This document shows positions 40,631 to 51,200 of a stretch of DNA of 64,000 nucleotides, in pieces (within the stretch, counting starts at the first letter, position 1; every line of letters begins with the position of its first letter). This DNA comes from Setophaga petechia (taxonomy: Eukaryota > Chordata > Aves > Passeriformes > Parulidae): NCBI GenBank assembly GCA_024362935.1, contig JANCRA010000019.1, forward strand, positions 12,830,501 to 12,894,500, read 5' to 3'. The position numbers and the translations under genes are program-made. The notes below the pieces were generated by a model, which was not told the DNA's origin, did no database searches, and saw nothing but the letters and a program-made list of their open reading frames with translations.

Positions 40631-43600
40631 ACCTAACATGGCAACACTACTTTATTCACTGTGGCCTTTCACTGAGCATCAAATGTGCAACAGCATTGTA
40701 GGAAGGATTTCCAGAAAAACACGTCTCTCTCAACTGGCATTTCATACCTCATTGCTGCAATGCCTCTCAGCATGTCTTGCACAGGTAGTGAATCCTGACC
40801 ACCCTGCACAACACATCCAGAGAGGCCAAGAGAAGAAAATCAGAAATTAATGCATTTAGGAAGTCTGGGTATTTTCAGATGGTTGCATTAAGGAAAATGA
40901 AATGTTTTCAAAAGATATTTTTAAAGCTTGTTTTCATTAAAAATAAAAACCTCTGTGATCTTTTAAAGGGCAGTGGTAGTGTGATAGACATAAGTGGTCA
41001 ATAATTGCAATGGCAAAACAAAGTCTTTGTAAATGCTATGAATCATTTAAATCACCATTAAAAAACAGCATTATAACCACACTTGCTTCTTCTGGAAATA
41101 TTAATGAGGAAGGAACTTAAAGTGCAGTTAACTGTTTGCTGGACTGTAGTCAGGAACCTGGTTCTCCTGCCACAGGAACTGGTCAAACTTTTGTCTATAT
41201 TTTCTGCCAGCTTTGCAATCCCTGCAAGAAGGGTCTGTGCCCCACAATCACTCCCTGACTTTCTTGGACAGTCTAAAAGAGGATCCAGCTCACCTAATTC
41301 AATCCATTTATAATCCTGGGCTGCAGCCTAAGATGGCTTTGTGAGCTTCTTTGTCAATCAGACAAAGAAATAGGCATTTGAGGAAGGCTGCTCATCTTAC
41401 TCTAGGCACTCTGTTTAAGGTAGGATGGCACATCCTGTGGGGATGTTTACCTGCTGCTGCTGATAGTGGGTTCTAGATGCTCCTATTCACTTTTAAGGGA
41501 AGAGGTGAACTAACTGAGATGAGAACCTTCCCTTCATAACCTTGTAAAATGGAAGGAACCACAGGCACAAAGAGCAGCAGTGCCCAGCTGGACAGGTCAT
41601 ACTTCAGTACCTTGCCTTGCTCTGGTTTCTCCTGCCAGCCCTGGGGTAAGCCCAAAAACTGAGTCACCAGTGGTGTTACTCCATGTTGCCTGCAGAGCCT
41701 GCTCCCTTATGGTTTTGGCTGTCTAGTCTGACCTCTGAGCTTTGTGTAAGGGCAATTGTTTTGACAGTCCCACACAGAAACACAGTACCTTGTACAAGGA
41801 GCACTGAGGACAGCTGATTTTCTGGCTCCCTTGCCTAAATCAAAATTATTTTTTTTTTTGATGTTTAAAAATATTTGATATCTTTTTCATAGTGAACTGA
41901 TTTTCTTAGAATTTGGATGTTACATGTGAAAAACTTTCAATGTCAAAAATATGAGTGCTGAGAGTTCTCATCTTCGACTGTTCCTAGGTTTTTTTCACTT
42001 ACGGGTTCCTCATGTGAGTAAATAGCACAGCCTTCATATGTTCAGACTTCCCTAGACAACACTTTTTGATAACATCTGAGTTTGCTACCTAGCCAAAAGC
42101 TTCTAGGGGAGCTTGAGGGAAATATGGATACACACACCCATATGATTATATCATTGCTAAAGCTTTGTTTGGTCTATTGCAGAACAGGGGGGAAGGTATT
42201 TTCACAAGGTCTAAATGAAATTTTGTCTCAACAGAAAAAAAATCTGAAATGTTGCTCTGTAAACATGCAATATTTTTTATGAGGCCTTTGCTCAATGGTC
42301 TCAAAAATGTAAATCATCTGACATGATTTTGTGAATTAAAATATGGTTTTTCAGAATGAAAGGAAAGGGAAATATCTGAGTCTTCCAGCTCCAGCTCTAG
42401 TTTATATCCTAGTTTTTTGTCTGAATTCCTTTTTTAGATTGAATGCACAAGCAAAGCCAGTCCAAGTAAAAAGGCTACATTCTACACAACCATCTCTGCA
42501 ATCATTCTATATTTGGTCTTAGCCAAATGCCAACATGCCACAACAGTGACACAGAAACACCTAGGACTTGGTATCCACATTTACAGCAGAGCAGATTTAT
42601 GTTCATGACCAGAGACATCAAGTCAGAAAAGAGATCCTGAGCATGCCCCAAGGAGTTATGTCTCTTGGCAGTATATTGATTGCGTATATACTCTATCTGA
42701 TCTCAGAGCTGAATGTATAGATCTGCCTCACAATTCTCATTTTTTACCTGCTCATAAATGTGTCCAGAACCCATATATGTTTTCATCAGGCATATATTAC
42801 ATATGACTGGTCAAAATATTCAGTATAGTTGTTGTTTATTCATGAAGTTTATAGCTAAATTGGAAAAATGTTTTATTCAGCGTAAAACCTTCCCCTCCCT
42901 GTACTTAATTGGTGGGTGATTTTCATTATTCTGATCTATAACCAAGTCTTAATTACTTTGACAGCCCTTTTCTATCAACATGTTATATTATTGTGCCATT
43001 ACTTCATTTGTTTTAAATCTTTACTTTGCTGGGCTCCAGAAACATGAACACTTCTGCATGTTTGAATGTACACTGTTGAGCAGAGCAGAATAAGAAGAGG
43101 AGAACAATGTAAATTTTCTGCTCTATTTTAGAAAGAGCTGGTGTCCTTTCATCTCCTCTTCCTGTTGACTGATAAGAAAAAATTATGACCCTCTTTGAAA
43201 AGATTGGAAAGTTGATTGCATTGCACTAAATATACCTTTCCTACCCCAGCTGCAGTTGTACCTGCAGCTAAATACTTGAACAATCTGTCCTGCTTCGACT
43301 AAGAAACTGAGACATGAAAAGACATGTTGACAAAATCAGCAGCTGCTCTAATTGGGACTGTTTCTCTGCAGTTACTGATTTCCTTGAAAGATGTGTAAAT
43401 CACGGTGTTTTCACTAACACCATTCAGGAATGTATGAGACACAATTATAATATTTTTCCATTTATTAGATCTAGAGTGTTGGGCATCTGGTGCAGAAGTC
43501 TGAAATGTGTGGGTGTGAGCTGCTAAGTGTTATCTTCACAGCCTTCCAGGCAGTAGTAACAGGGCTCTCAGCAAACCATTCAGAGAGCAGATTTCCTCTC

Positions 43601-44487
43601 TGTTACCTGGAATGCTGGAATGTTTGTTTGTACTCACATGGAAGTACTGCTCTCAGAACATGATATTTGCAAAGAGGATGTCATAAACAATAGCAAACAG
43701 AAATAGTTACTTGAGAAATTCCTTCCCAATTAATCAATTAATTTCTCTGACTTACCAAAAAAGAAAAAAAAAATCTTCTCTAGGAGATATTCTGGAAATA
43801 ACTCATCAAGGGAGATTTTAGAGTAACAATTCAAAAATCATAATAGTTACATTTTGCTCTGGTGTTTGAAGAATATGAACTTTTTTTTCTCTAGATCTGC
43901 TGTCCTATATAGCTCTGTTACCCATGCCAGTGGGTCAACCCAAGTTTCTGTTGAAATCATGCACCAGAGGTATCCTTGGAGTCACACCATGCTGATCAGC
44001 TGGAGAGAAAAGAATCTTGAACTGTTTCTGGGAAGAGAGAGGGTTAGATCCCTAACGTTCACCAAGAGAGCAAAAGAATATATAGAGATATACAGTGACC
44101 CTGTTTCACCTGCATAGAAATAGACCATCTGTGAAGGATGAATTCCACGTTCAGCAATAGTTACTTGGAAACTCTTAGATTTTGGGACTTTATCGAAACA
44201 GATACTGCAAGTAAAACACTTTACATTAAACAGGCCAGCTAAGGCTGAATTATTTTTTAAAGATGAACATTCCAAGAGTGTGGTATGTTAAGTTCCTTAC
44301 TTAGAGACCATATATCCTTTACAATAAATTGCCACATAACCAGTTCAACCAGAGCTGCCAGGCTCGCATCCATCTCCAAAACAGTGTGGTTACAACAAAT
44401 GTGCCATGGTGACAGGATGAAATGAAACTTCTGAAGAATCAAGGTATTACATATACAAAAACCTTTTGACTTTGAGAGAAAGCTAAC

Positions 44488-44830
44488 ACAATAAGAGAAC
44501 AGCTGAAGTGGGAAGCGATCTTTGGAGACAATCTGGTCCAAACCACCTGCTCAAGCAGAACTATCTGCAGTGAATTGCTCAGGATCATCTCCAGAAGCCT
44601 TTGAGTTTCCCCAAGGATGGGGACTCCACAACTTTTCTGGGCAGTCTGGATCAGGGCTTGCTCATCCTCACACCAAATAAGTGTTTCCTTGATGTTCAGA
44701 GGGAATCTCCTATAATTGTGTGTGCCCATTGTCTCTGATCTTAGCCCTGGGTACCAGTAAAAACAGCCTGGCTCTCTTTTCTTTGCTCCTTCCCTTCAGG
44801 TATTTATAAACATTGATGAGATTTCCTGAA
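44488..44830 (-). mobile_element. CR1 LINE, 3' part (left half, interrupted by LTR)
   Basis: Antisense CR1 sequence is recognisable from a degraded 3' terminus near 44488, through GGTCCAAACCACCTGCTCAA and GGATGGGGACTCCACAAC, to GATGAGATTTCCTGAA. It stops abruptly at 44830 and resumes at 45519 with the expected next bases (CTGAACCTTCTCTTCCCCAG). The element was split by a later LTR insertion. Confidence 0.85.
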
Positions 44831-45020
44831 GTCTTGGGATCTCTCGCTGGTCAGAGTGACCCTGAGATTTGTTACAAAGTCTCTTTTCCCAGCCCACCAC
44901 TCGAAGAAGGAGTCAGGGTGCTTCATTTCTTGGTCTTGAGGTAGTTAATGTATCTTACCCATAAAATTCTTTCTCCTGACCTGCCCAGGTCTGCTCAACA
45001 GGACAGTCCAGGCACCACCA

Positions 45021-45081
45021 GGTGGTGTTATCTTTTTATACTATCCAGATAACACCGGGGTGGTGTTATCTTTTTATACTA
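45021..45081 (-). repeat. Duplicated TATA-box segment inside the LTR
   Basis: The 23-bp plus-strand segment GGTGGTGTTATCTTTTTATA + CTA occurs at 45021-45043 and 45059-45081. On the LTR sense (minus) strand each copy contains TATAAAAAG, so the LTR carries two TATA-like boxes. GATAACACC at 45048-45056 also pairs with GGTGTTATC, giving a possible hairpin. Confidence 0.85.
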
Positions 45082-45203
45082 AAAACGACATGTACAATAT
45101 TTAAAATTACTTTCCAGTACCTATCACCTGTATTAGACAATGAGTTACTCTAAACCAATCCAAAAGTGCCAACATCACAGCAGAAGATGGAGGCCAAGAA
45201 GAA

Positions 45204-45235
45204 GGAGAAAGGCTGGACACATCCAGCCTTTCTCC
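45204..45235. repeat. 14-bp perfect inverted repeat inside the LTR
   Basis: GGAGAAAGGCTGGA (45204-45217) and TCCAGCCTTTCTCC (45222-45235) are exact reverse complements around a 4-base loop. They lie next to a 37-bp direct repeat (45232-45268 and 45275-45311). In an LTR transcript this would be a strong stem-loop. Confidence 0.88.
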
Positions 45236-45518
45236 ATCTTGCCCCCTGAACCCCCATTCTAAAATCCCACATTCCTCCATCTTGCCCCCTGAACCCCCAT
45301 TCTAAAATCCCCAAAAATCTATTTTTCACCCCGTGATAAATTCACTATCATTCTATGTAAACTGTCATGGCTTGCAGATCTTCATATAAGGTTGGTAACT
45401 CCTCCATGGGTCATAGTCAAAACCACAGGCATCTTGGGCTCTGTGCCAGGGTCTCTGAGCCCCCTGGCAGGGGTCCTGGCAGTTCAGGACAGCCAGAGGG
45501 ATGTCCTGAATTCCAACA

Positions 45519-45650
45519 CTGAACCTTCTCTTCCCCAGGCTGGATGATCCCAACTATCTCAGTCTTTCTTACAGGAGATGCTCCAGTTCTTAAATCACCT
45601 TAGCTGTCCTTCACTGGACTCTCTTCAGTATGTCCATGCCTCTCTTGTGC
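45519..45650 (-). mobile_element. CR1 LINE (right half of the interrupted copy)
   Basis: This resumes the CR1 copy ending at 44830: CTGAACCTTCTCTTCCCCAG, then GCTGGATGATCCCAACT and the CAGTATGTCCATGCCTCTCTTG region. Similarity becomes uncertain beyond about 45650, although related sequence may continue to about 45.8 kb. Confidence 0.75.
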
Positions 45651-46026
45651 TGACAAAGAGTAACAGCAGGGCAATAGCCCTCTATGAGAGCCAGGAACCT
45701 CAGCAGCTCCTTTAGCATCCTGCTGGCACTGCCTGTCTGACTGCAGTGCTGGAAGCAATCCTAGTCCCTCACTAGGAGAGGACTTCCTTCCTCAGCTCAT
45801 TGCAGAATGGCTCCAGTCCAAAGCAAACATTCATTGCACCTGAGTTCTGTTTCCAAGCTGTCCTCTGCTGCTGTAGGGATAAAAACTGGCCATTGTAGCC
45901 AAACATTTGAATCATGCTTCATACTCCAAAAGTGAGACACAGATCAGAAATTCATCTTCATTCGTCCAGACTGGCATCTTCTACAGCATGCAATGGAAAA
46001 TACTTTCCATAGAATATTTCCGCATA

Positions 46027-46185
46027 AAATAAAAAAATTTAAAAAAAACCAACCAACCAACCAAACAAACAAACAAAAAAAAAAAAAAAAAAAAAGAAAA
46101 AAAGAAAAAATAAAATTTAAAAAAAAAAAAAAAAAACAAAAAACAAAAAAAAAACCAAAAAAAAAAAAACCAAAAAAAACCCCAC
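46027..46185. repeat. A-rich low-complexity tract with CCAA/AAAC units
   Basis: About 160 bp made almost only of A with some C: a (CCAA)n then (CAAA)n block near 46047-46075, followed by long A runs broken by G, T or CC. No terminal repeat or source transcript is seen. Lys/Asn-rich or Phe-rich frames across it are artefacts. Confidence 0.9.
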
Positions 46186-46739
46186 AAAGAAATGGGGTGG
46201 AATATGTTTATAAGCTCTTGGAAAAGGAGAGTGCATTCAGCATTCAACAGTCCAGGAACAGAGGACAGGCCAGGCAATGGGCAGGGAGAAACTGAACTCA
46301 AGTGTATATTGCTAGCCTGAGAATTTTAATAATGTAGATGATACAGTCTATTTTCCCAGGTTTAATGGAAGTCTCAAGATTTAATTTTATTCATGAAGAC
46401 ACCTCTCTTGAAAAAAAAGCAAATATGCAGCATTCTGACCTCTTTTTCTTCTCTTGAAAGTACAAGACTTCTTCCATTTAAAGTTTAAGTTGGTTGTTTT
46501 TTTGTTGTTTTTTTTTTTTTAATTAATAGAACAGTACCTTTGAAAATTCACTTAAATAGCAGAGGACAGAGGAAGGAAAAACCTTCTCAGCTTGTGTCAC
46601 TGCGCTGATTTTTTGACTCTTGAACTTCCCAGCGGTTGCCGTATATCCAGCAACATTAATTTGTGGTTATTTGCACCACGTGCTTGAATTCGTGACTCGA
46701 AAAAGCCTCTCGGTTACCTAAACCCTGGATTCCAAAATC

Positions 46740-47105
46740 GGTGCCCTGGCTGAAGAGGCGCCAGCGCTGGGTGCTTCCAGCCTCGGGGAGATGGATGGGG
46801 AAGCCCCGGCAGTGCCGCGACACGGGGGACACGGAGCAGTGGCTGCTGCTCCCGGCTCTGTGCCAGAGCTGTCCCCAGCCTGAGGGGCCGTGAGTGGCGC
46901 TCGGGAGCTGCTCCCGGCCGGGCCATTCCCGCCCTTTCCCGGCCGCGCCATTCCCGCCCTTTCCCGGCCGGGTCCGGTGCGGCCATTTCCAGCTTCGGCC
47001 AGGAGAGGGCAGTGTCGGGTCAGCTACAGCGCCCGGAGCCGAGCTCCTCCCAGGGAGCCAAAACCCTGGGTGCGGGTGATAGCGAGGGAGAGCGAGCCAC
47101 AGAAA
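46740..47105. promoter_or_regulatory. Orphan CpG-rich patch with 25-bp repeats
   Basis: About 360 bp of GC- and CpG-rich sequence sits in an AT-leaning desert, directly left of a CR1. It holds two exact copies of a 23-bp core at 25-bp spacing (46922-46944 and 46947-46969) and a decayed third near 46982. Each core includes TTCCCGCC (46926-46933, 46951-46958), the reverse of the E2F-type site GGCGGGAA. CCAGGAGAGGGCAG near 46999 resembles a CTCF core with one mismatch. No adjoining gene is recognisable. It may be a promoter of a non-coding RNA, an enhancer, or simply a GC-rich repeat. Confidence 0.45.
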
Positions 47106-47117
47106 CACAGAGTGCGC

Positions 47118-47174
47118 AATCCCAGAATGGTTAAGGTTGGAAGAGACCCCAAAGACCACCTAGTCCAACCCCCC
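47118..47174 (-). mobile_element. CR1 LINE 3' end (left half, interrupted)
   Basis: AATCCCAGAATGGTTAAGG, then TTGGAAGAGACCCC and CACCTAGTCCAACCCCCC is an intact-looking antisense CR1 terminus. CR1 similarity breaks off at about 47174 and resumes at 47344 with TGCTCTCAACTCAGCCAGGG, the bases expected next in CR1. A 168-bp foreign segment occupies the gap. Confidence 0.88.
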
Positions 47175-47175
47175 T

Positions 47176-47343
47176 CATCAGTCCCTTCATCCCTCACCTC
47201 TGTTTTCTGCCTCCATTTCCAACGTATCTGTCCTGCTGGTCTTTCTATCACAGATTTGTGCACACTCTGGGTGCCTCTGTGTTTCCCCCTGCATCCAGTT
47301 CAAGCACTTTCAACAGTGTCACTTCCCGCTTCAGCACTTTCCC
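47176..47343. repeat. 168-bp interspersed repeat, copy 1 (inside CR1)
   Basis: This segment starts CATCAGTCCCTTCATCCCTC and ends CTTCAGCACTTTCCC. It is nearly the same as 48050-48213, with about 10 substitutions by eye plus a 4-base insertion (CGTA), or roughly 94% identity. It splits a CR1 element cleanly, so it arrived after the CR1. Both copies are bordered by CCC on each side, which could be a very short target duplication. I do not recognise the family. Confidence 0.8.
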
Positions 47344-47672
47344 TGCTCTCAACTCAGCCAGGGTGCTGAGAGCCCTATCCAAGCTGACCTCGAATGTTTC
47401 CAGGGATGGTGCACACACAGAATCTTCAGTGCTAGTGTTTCACCACCCTCATTGTACAGAATTTCTTCCTTCTATCTAATAAAAATCTACCCTTTTTCAG
47501 TTTAAAACGTTTAGCCATTGTCCTGTTCCAACAGGCCCTGCTAATATACCTGTCCCCATCTTTCTCATAAGTCCCTTTGGATATGGGAAATTCACAATGA
47601 GGTCTCCCTGGAGTCTTCTCGAGGCTGAGCAACCCCAACTGTCTCAGCATGTTTTCATAGGGCAGGTACACC
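47344..47672 (-). mobile_element. CR1 LINE (right half of the interrupted copy)
   Basis: CR1 continues in antisense from TGCTCTCAACTCAGCCAGGG through TGTTTCCAGGGATGG, GAATTTCTTCCTTCTATCTA and CTTCTCGAGGCTGAGCAACC to about 47672. The minus strand carries a short open frame (47432-47674) that is only the degraded 3' part of the CR1 polymerase region and 3' UTR. Confidence 0.87.
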
Positions 47673-48049
47673 ACGAACTTTTATACCAATATAATACAAC
47701 TTTTGTACTCCTTTTTGCAACTCTATTGTATTTTACTGCTTTATAAGTTTCAGGAGCAGGTCCCATTAGACCCCTACTCATCAAAAGACCCTTCAGCTTC
47801 CCCACCCCAAGCCACCTGAAGGGGTGTGAAGCTCAGTGCTTTATCTGCAGAGACCAGAGGATACGGTAAAGCATGTGTGCTAATACACTTGAAGAAAGGC
47901 AAAAACAAGCAAAAAACTTTATTTTGAAAGTTCAGAAAAGGGAGAGCAGTGGTCTCTGTAGAGGAGATCAGTTCTCACACTGCTGTACTGGCAGTGCAGA
48001 CCTACATGTGTGTGAGAGGCAGTGATCACAGGTGTGATCACGGCCAGCC

Positions 48050-48213
48050 CATCAGTCTCTTCATCCCTCACCTCTGTTTTCTGCCTCCATTTCCAATCTG
48101 TCCTGCTGGTCTTCCTATCAAGGATTTGTGCACACTCTGGGTGCCTCTGTGTTCCCCTCTGCATCCAGTTTAAGCACTTTTAGCAGTGTCACTTCCTGCT
48201 TCAGCACTTTCCC
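48050..48213. repeat. 168-bp interspersed repeat, copy 2
   Basis: This is the second copy of the segment at 47176-47343, in the same orientation and 874 bp further on. It lacks the 4-base insertion. Flanks differ from copy 1 (GGCCAGCC on the left, GGTGAAC on the right), so the unit itself, rather than a larger block, is repeated. It could be a small non-autonomous element, a local duplication or part of an unrecognised LTR family. Confidence 0.75.
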
Positions 48214-51200
48214 GGTGAACTTTAAACCTGCGGACATCGGGGGTGTTTATTGCCGTGTGCTTCTCCCTGATGCTTCTTCTGCTTCCTGCATCAAAATTTT
48301 AGGGCAAATATCTCTCTTACTGACCCTGAGGAACAGTCTCTGAGCCATAAAACCACTGTGGGGGGGATCCTCTTAAAGGTTTTTCTCAGACACTTTGGCA
48401 ACTCAGAAAATCTCCATCCAGTGGAATTAGGTAAGGGAGTGAAATGATTTCTGTCATGTTCTCAGGGTTTTGGCACTGCAATGAGGGCCAAGGGGAGGTT
48501 TGCTCTGTGCATCCAGTGGTCAGGAAAGCAGACAAATGGTGCAGATGAGCACACACTTCACAACTAAATGTTTCTTTGGAAGCACCTCATACTCAAACAA
48601 TTTTCAGCAGATCTAGGGTAAGTTTCCTGGCAGACTGAGCCAGGGTTTCGATCTAGCACTTACTCACCGCAGATGATCTTTATCAGGATTACCCGAGGGC
48701 AGACAGAGAGCAGAGAGCAGACAGACATCATCCTCTGAACAATTTACTGGTTTCCATCTAATATTATTTCATATCAAAAAGTCAAATCTCGCACAGTTTC
48801 CTACAGAAATGTTGCTTGCTGACTAACTGTAAGCAAAACACCATGCCTAGATTCTTCTAACATTTTTTTTTCATGTGACCTTTAGTTGTTCTGAATAACA
48901 AGAAACCAAGTAACCTACTCCTGCAGAAACACTGTGCACCATTAACAGCTGTGGCTGGAGTGATTTGCACCTTGTGTGCTTCAAAGAGTTGACAAGAGTT
49001 TTATAAACACCAAGCGATGAAGTACATCAGCTCTACTTGTTAATATCGCCAAGGAAAAAGAAGGCTCAGCTGACATACCACAGAAATCCAGCTCCCCCTT
49101 AAAAACTGAAAGGGATTTTACTTAGTCCAAACACATGTAGCTTGACCTAGATGCTTCTGTGAATAGCTCCTTGGTTTTTCAACTATGTAAAACCAAGAAC
49201 CTATTCACTTTCATCCCAACAGAGTGATCAAAGAAGTCATTGTGGGATAGTAGCTTACACGGAGGAGAGCTGCCTATTGTGTCACCAGCTGCCCCAGCAT
49301 CTCAGCAAACACATGGAGTCTAACTAGGCTCAGCTTGGCTAATCCTAGTGCTCTCACGAGGTCACAACACAGGCAATAAGGCTGCTGTCCAGAGCTTGGG
49401 AGGGTGATGATATCAGGAAACACTTCCTTGACCATGGTAGTTATCAGGGAACAATGCTACAGAGTTTAAACTGCAAGCAAAGTCAGGAGACACCGTGACC
49501 AGCTGCTCCACTGTCCCTCCAGTATTCATGGAAATGCCTTCATAGGTAACAGCAAAATTGCTTTATTGGTGCATAAAGGACTCGACCAGTGTGAGCATAT
49601 TAATAGAAAATATGGCATATCCTTGGCAAGATCTGCTCTACCAGAAAATTCAAAGTCATCTCAACAAAGCCTAGTCTTGCCACCTACATATAAGGAGGGC
49701 ATGAAATCTCTCCATAGGAACTTGACAACATTCTCATGACAGCACATCTGGGGCAAACAGTCCTAGAAGGAGAGAGCTTCTGGAAATGGTGCTGTCAGCA
49801 GCAGCAGCACTGCTGTGTCCTGGGCTGGAGACAGCTGTGGAAGGTTGAAGAGCGTGCTGGTCATTCTGACAGACCACCCTACACACCTTATACATGCTTC
49901 ATTTTTTTCCATGTACCAAGAGCTGCAGTTTCCTGAATTTGTGCTGTTTTTTACACAGACGTATAAGAAGGTTCCGTCAGTTGGTGGGAGGAAAAACATG
50001 CTCCCTGGGCAGAGCTAGCAAGTTGTTCTCTTATTCATTTTGTACCTCAATTTTTCTTAAGAGCAGGAGGTATAATACAGCTGCAGTGTCTTCCCTTCTG
50101 ACAGTTCTCTCACTTCTAGTGATGTCTGAACTTCTTGATTAATTGGCCTCACAGACTGAGAGACAGAAAGGCCTCAGAGACTTTATGTTGATGCGGTTTG
50201 CCCAATAACTGCAGTGTGGCTGGAGAGAAAAGAGCCCAAACCCCCACCCAGAGGAAAGGCAGCATCTCCTGCCAGGCAAAGGCCCTGCTCTCACCCAGCA
50301 ATCATGGCCTCAGTGCAGCAGCAGTGTGGGAGCTGGGCAGCACTGGATGTGGAAGATACTGGACAACCCACATCCCTCTTCCACTGGAAAGCAAACTTAG
50401 AGTTATTTATAAATATATTCACTGTCCTTTTTGCCTTGGACTGATACAATTTACACATTTATATTGGTTTCTTGCATTTTGCCAGCCTTATCCTGACATC
50501 CAGCACCTGAAATCTACTTAACTGTGGCTTTTATCTCCTAGTGCAATAAATCTCTATTAAATTTACTGAAATCATGAAAGCTAAGTCTGCCTAAAATATC
50601 TCAACTCCATCTTTTTTACTACTTTAAGGCTGGTTTGTGCCTTTATATGTATAATGAGCTAGCCAGCTCATTAACTTGGACTTGCATGATTCAGTGTGTA
50701 TTTTCAGGACTCTGAAAGACAAAGCTAACTTTTTGTATACAGTGCAAATGACTCCTTACCACTGCTGATTGCTCTTCTTCTTGTTGGAGACACCTACATT
50801 TTCCTATCTATAAATTTAGAAGCAGAAAATCATTAGTTTGCCTCAAACAGTTCAATGATTTTGAGTCACCCAAACCAAACAACATAAAAAACAGTATCCT
50901 GACCATGGCTCACTGGAGTTCATAGGGCCTTGTCTGCAGTTTATTGCCATGAAATGTGTGGCAATAGGGAGCTCATGTGGCTCCCTCTTCTGTACATCAT
51001 GATTGCTCCTTAAGACTGTGCAGTGAACACAGGAGGGACCTACTGTGAGGGACCTAGTAAAGATAAAATAACTTCTTTGCACTTGAGAGAGGGAAGATAT
51101 CATTGGCATCTCCATATGGGAAAGCAAAGTGGATAACTGATAGCAGAATTATACTATAAAACATACAGGATGAAAAGAAAATGTAAGAAAAAAAAATTAA

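Larger units (their letters stand above)
39387..44487. other. Intergenic stretch with microsatellites, no recognisable genes
   Basis: Between the two LTR regions, the only identifiable content is the 161-bp duplication with TATACA repeats and an A-rich tract at 40.2-40.6 kb. The rest is unremarkable AT-leaning sequence. Confidence 0.65.
44831..45518 (-). mobile_element. Solo LTR of an endogenous retrovirus, inserted in CR1
   Basis: A block of about 688 bp interrupts a CR1 copy and is flanked by the 5-bp repeat CTGAA (44826-44830 and 45519-45523), which fits a target-site duplication. On the minus strand it starts TGTTGGAATTC, a form I associate with songbird ERV LTRs. Its other end reads CCCAAGAC, so the canonical CA end is altered or the edge is off by a few bases. 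Inside are two TATAAAAAG-type boxes in a duplicated 23-bp segment, a 37-bp direct repeat and a 14-bp inverted repeat. No gag, pol or env sequence is present. Confidence 0.75.

Noticed and set aside
40286..40632. Tyr/Met/Cys-rich frames resembling membrane peptides
   Set aside because: They come purely from the ATACAT microsatellite.
45981..46301. Phe-rich / Lys-rich frames across 46.0-46.3 kb
   Set aside because: They are translations of the A-rich low-complexity tract in both directions.
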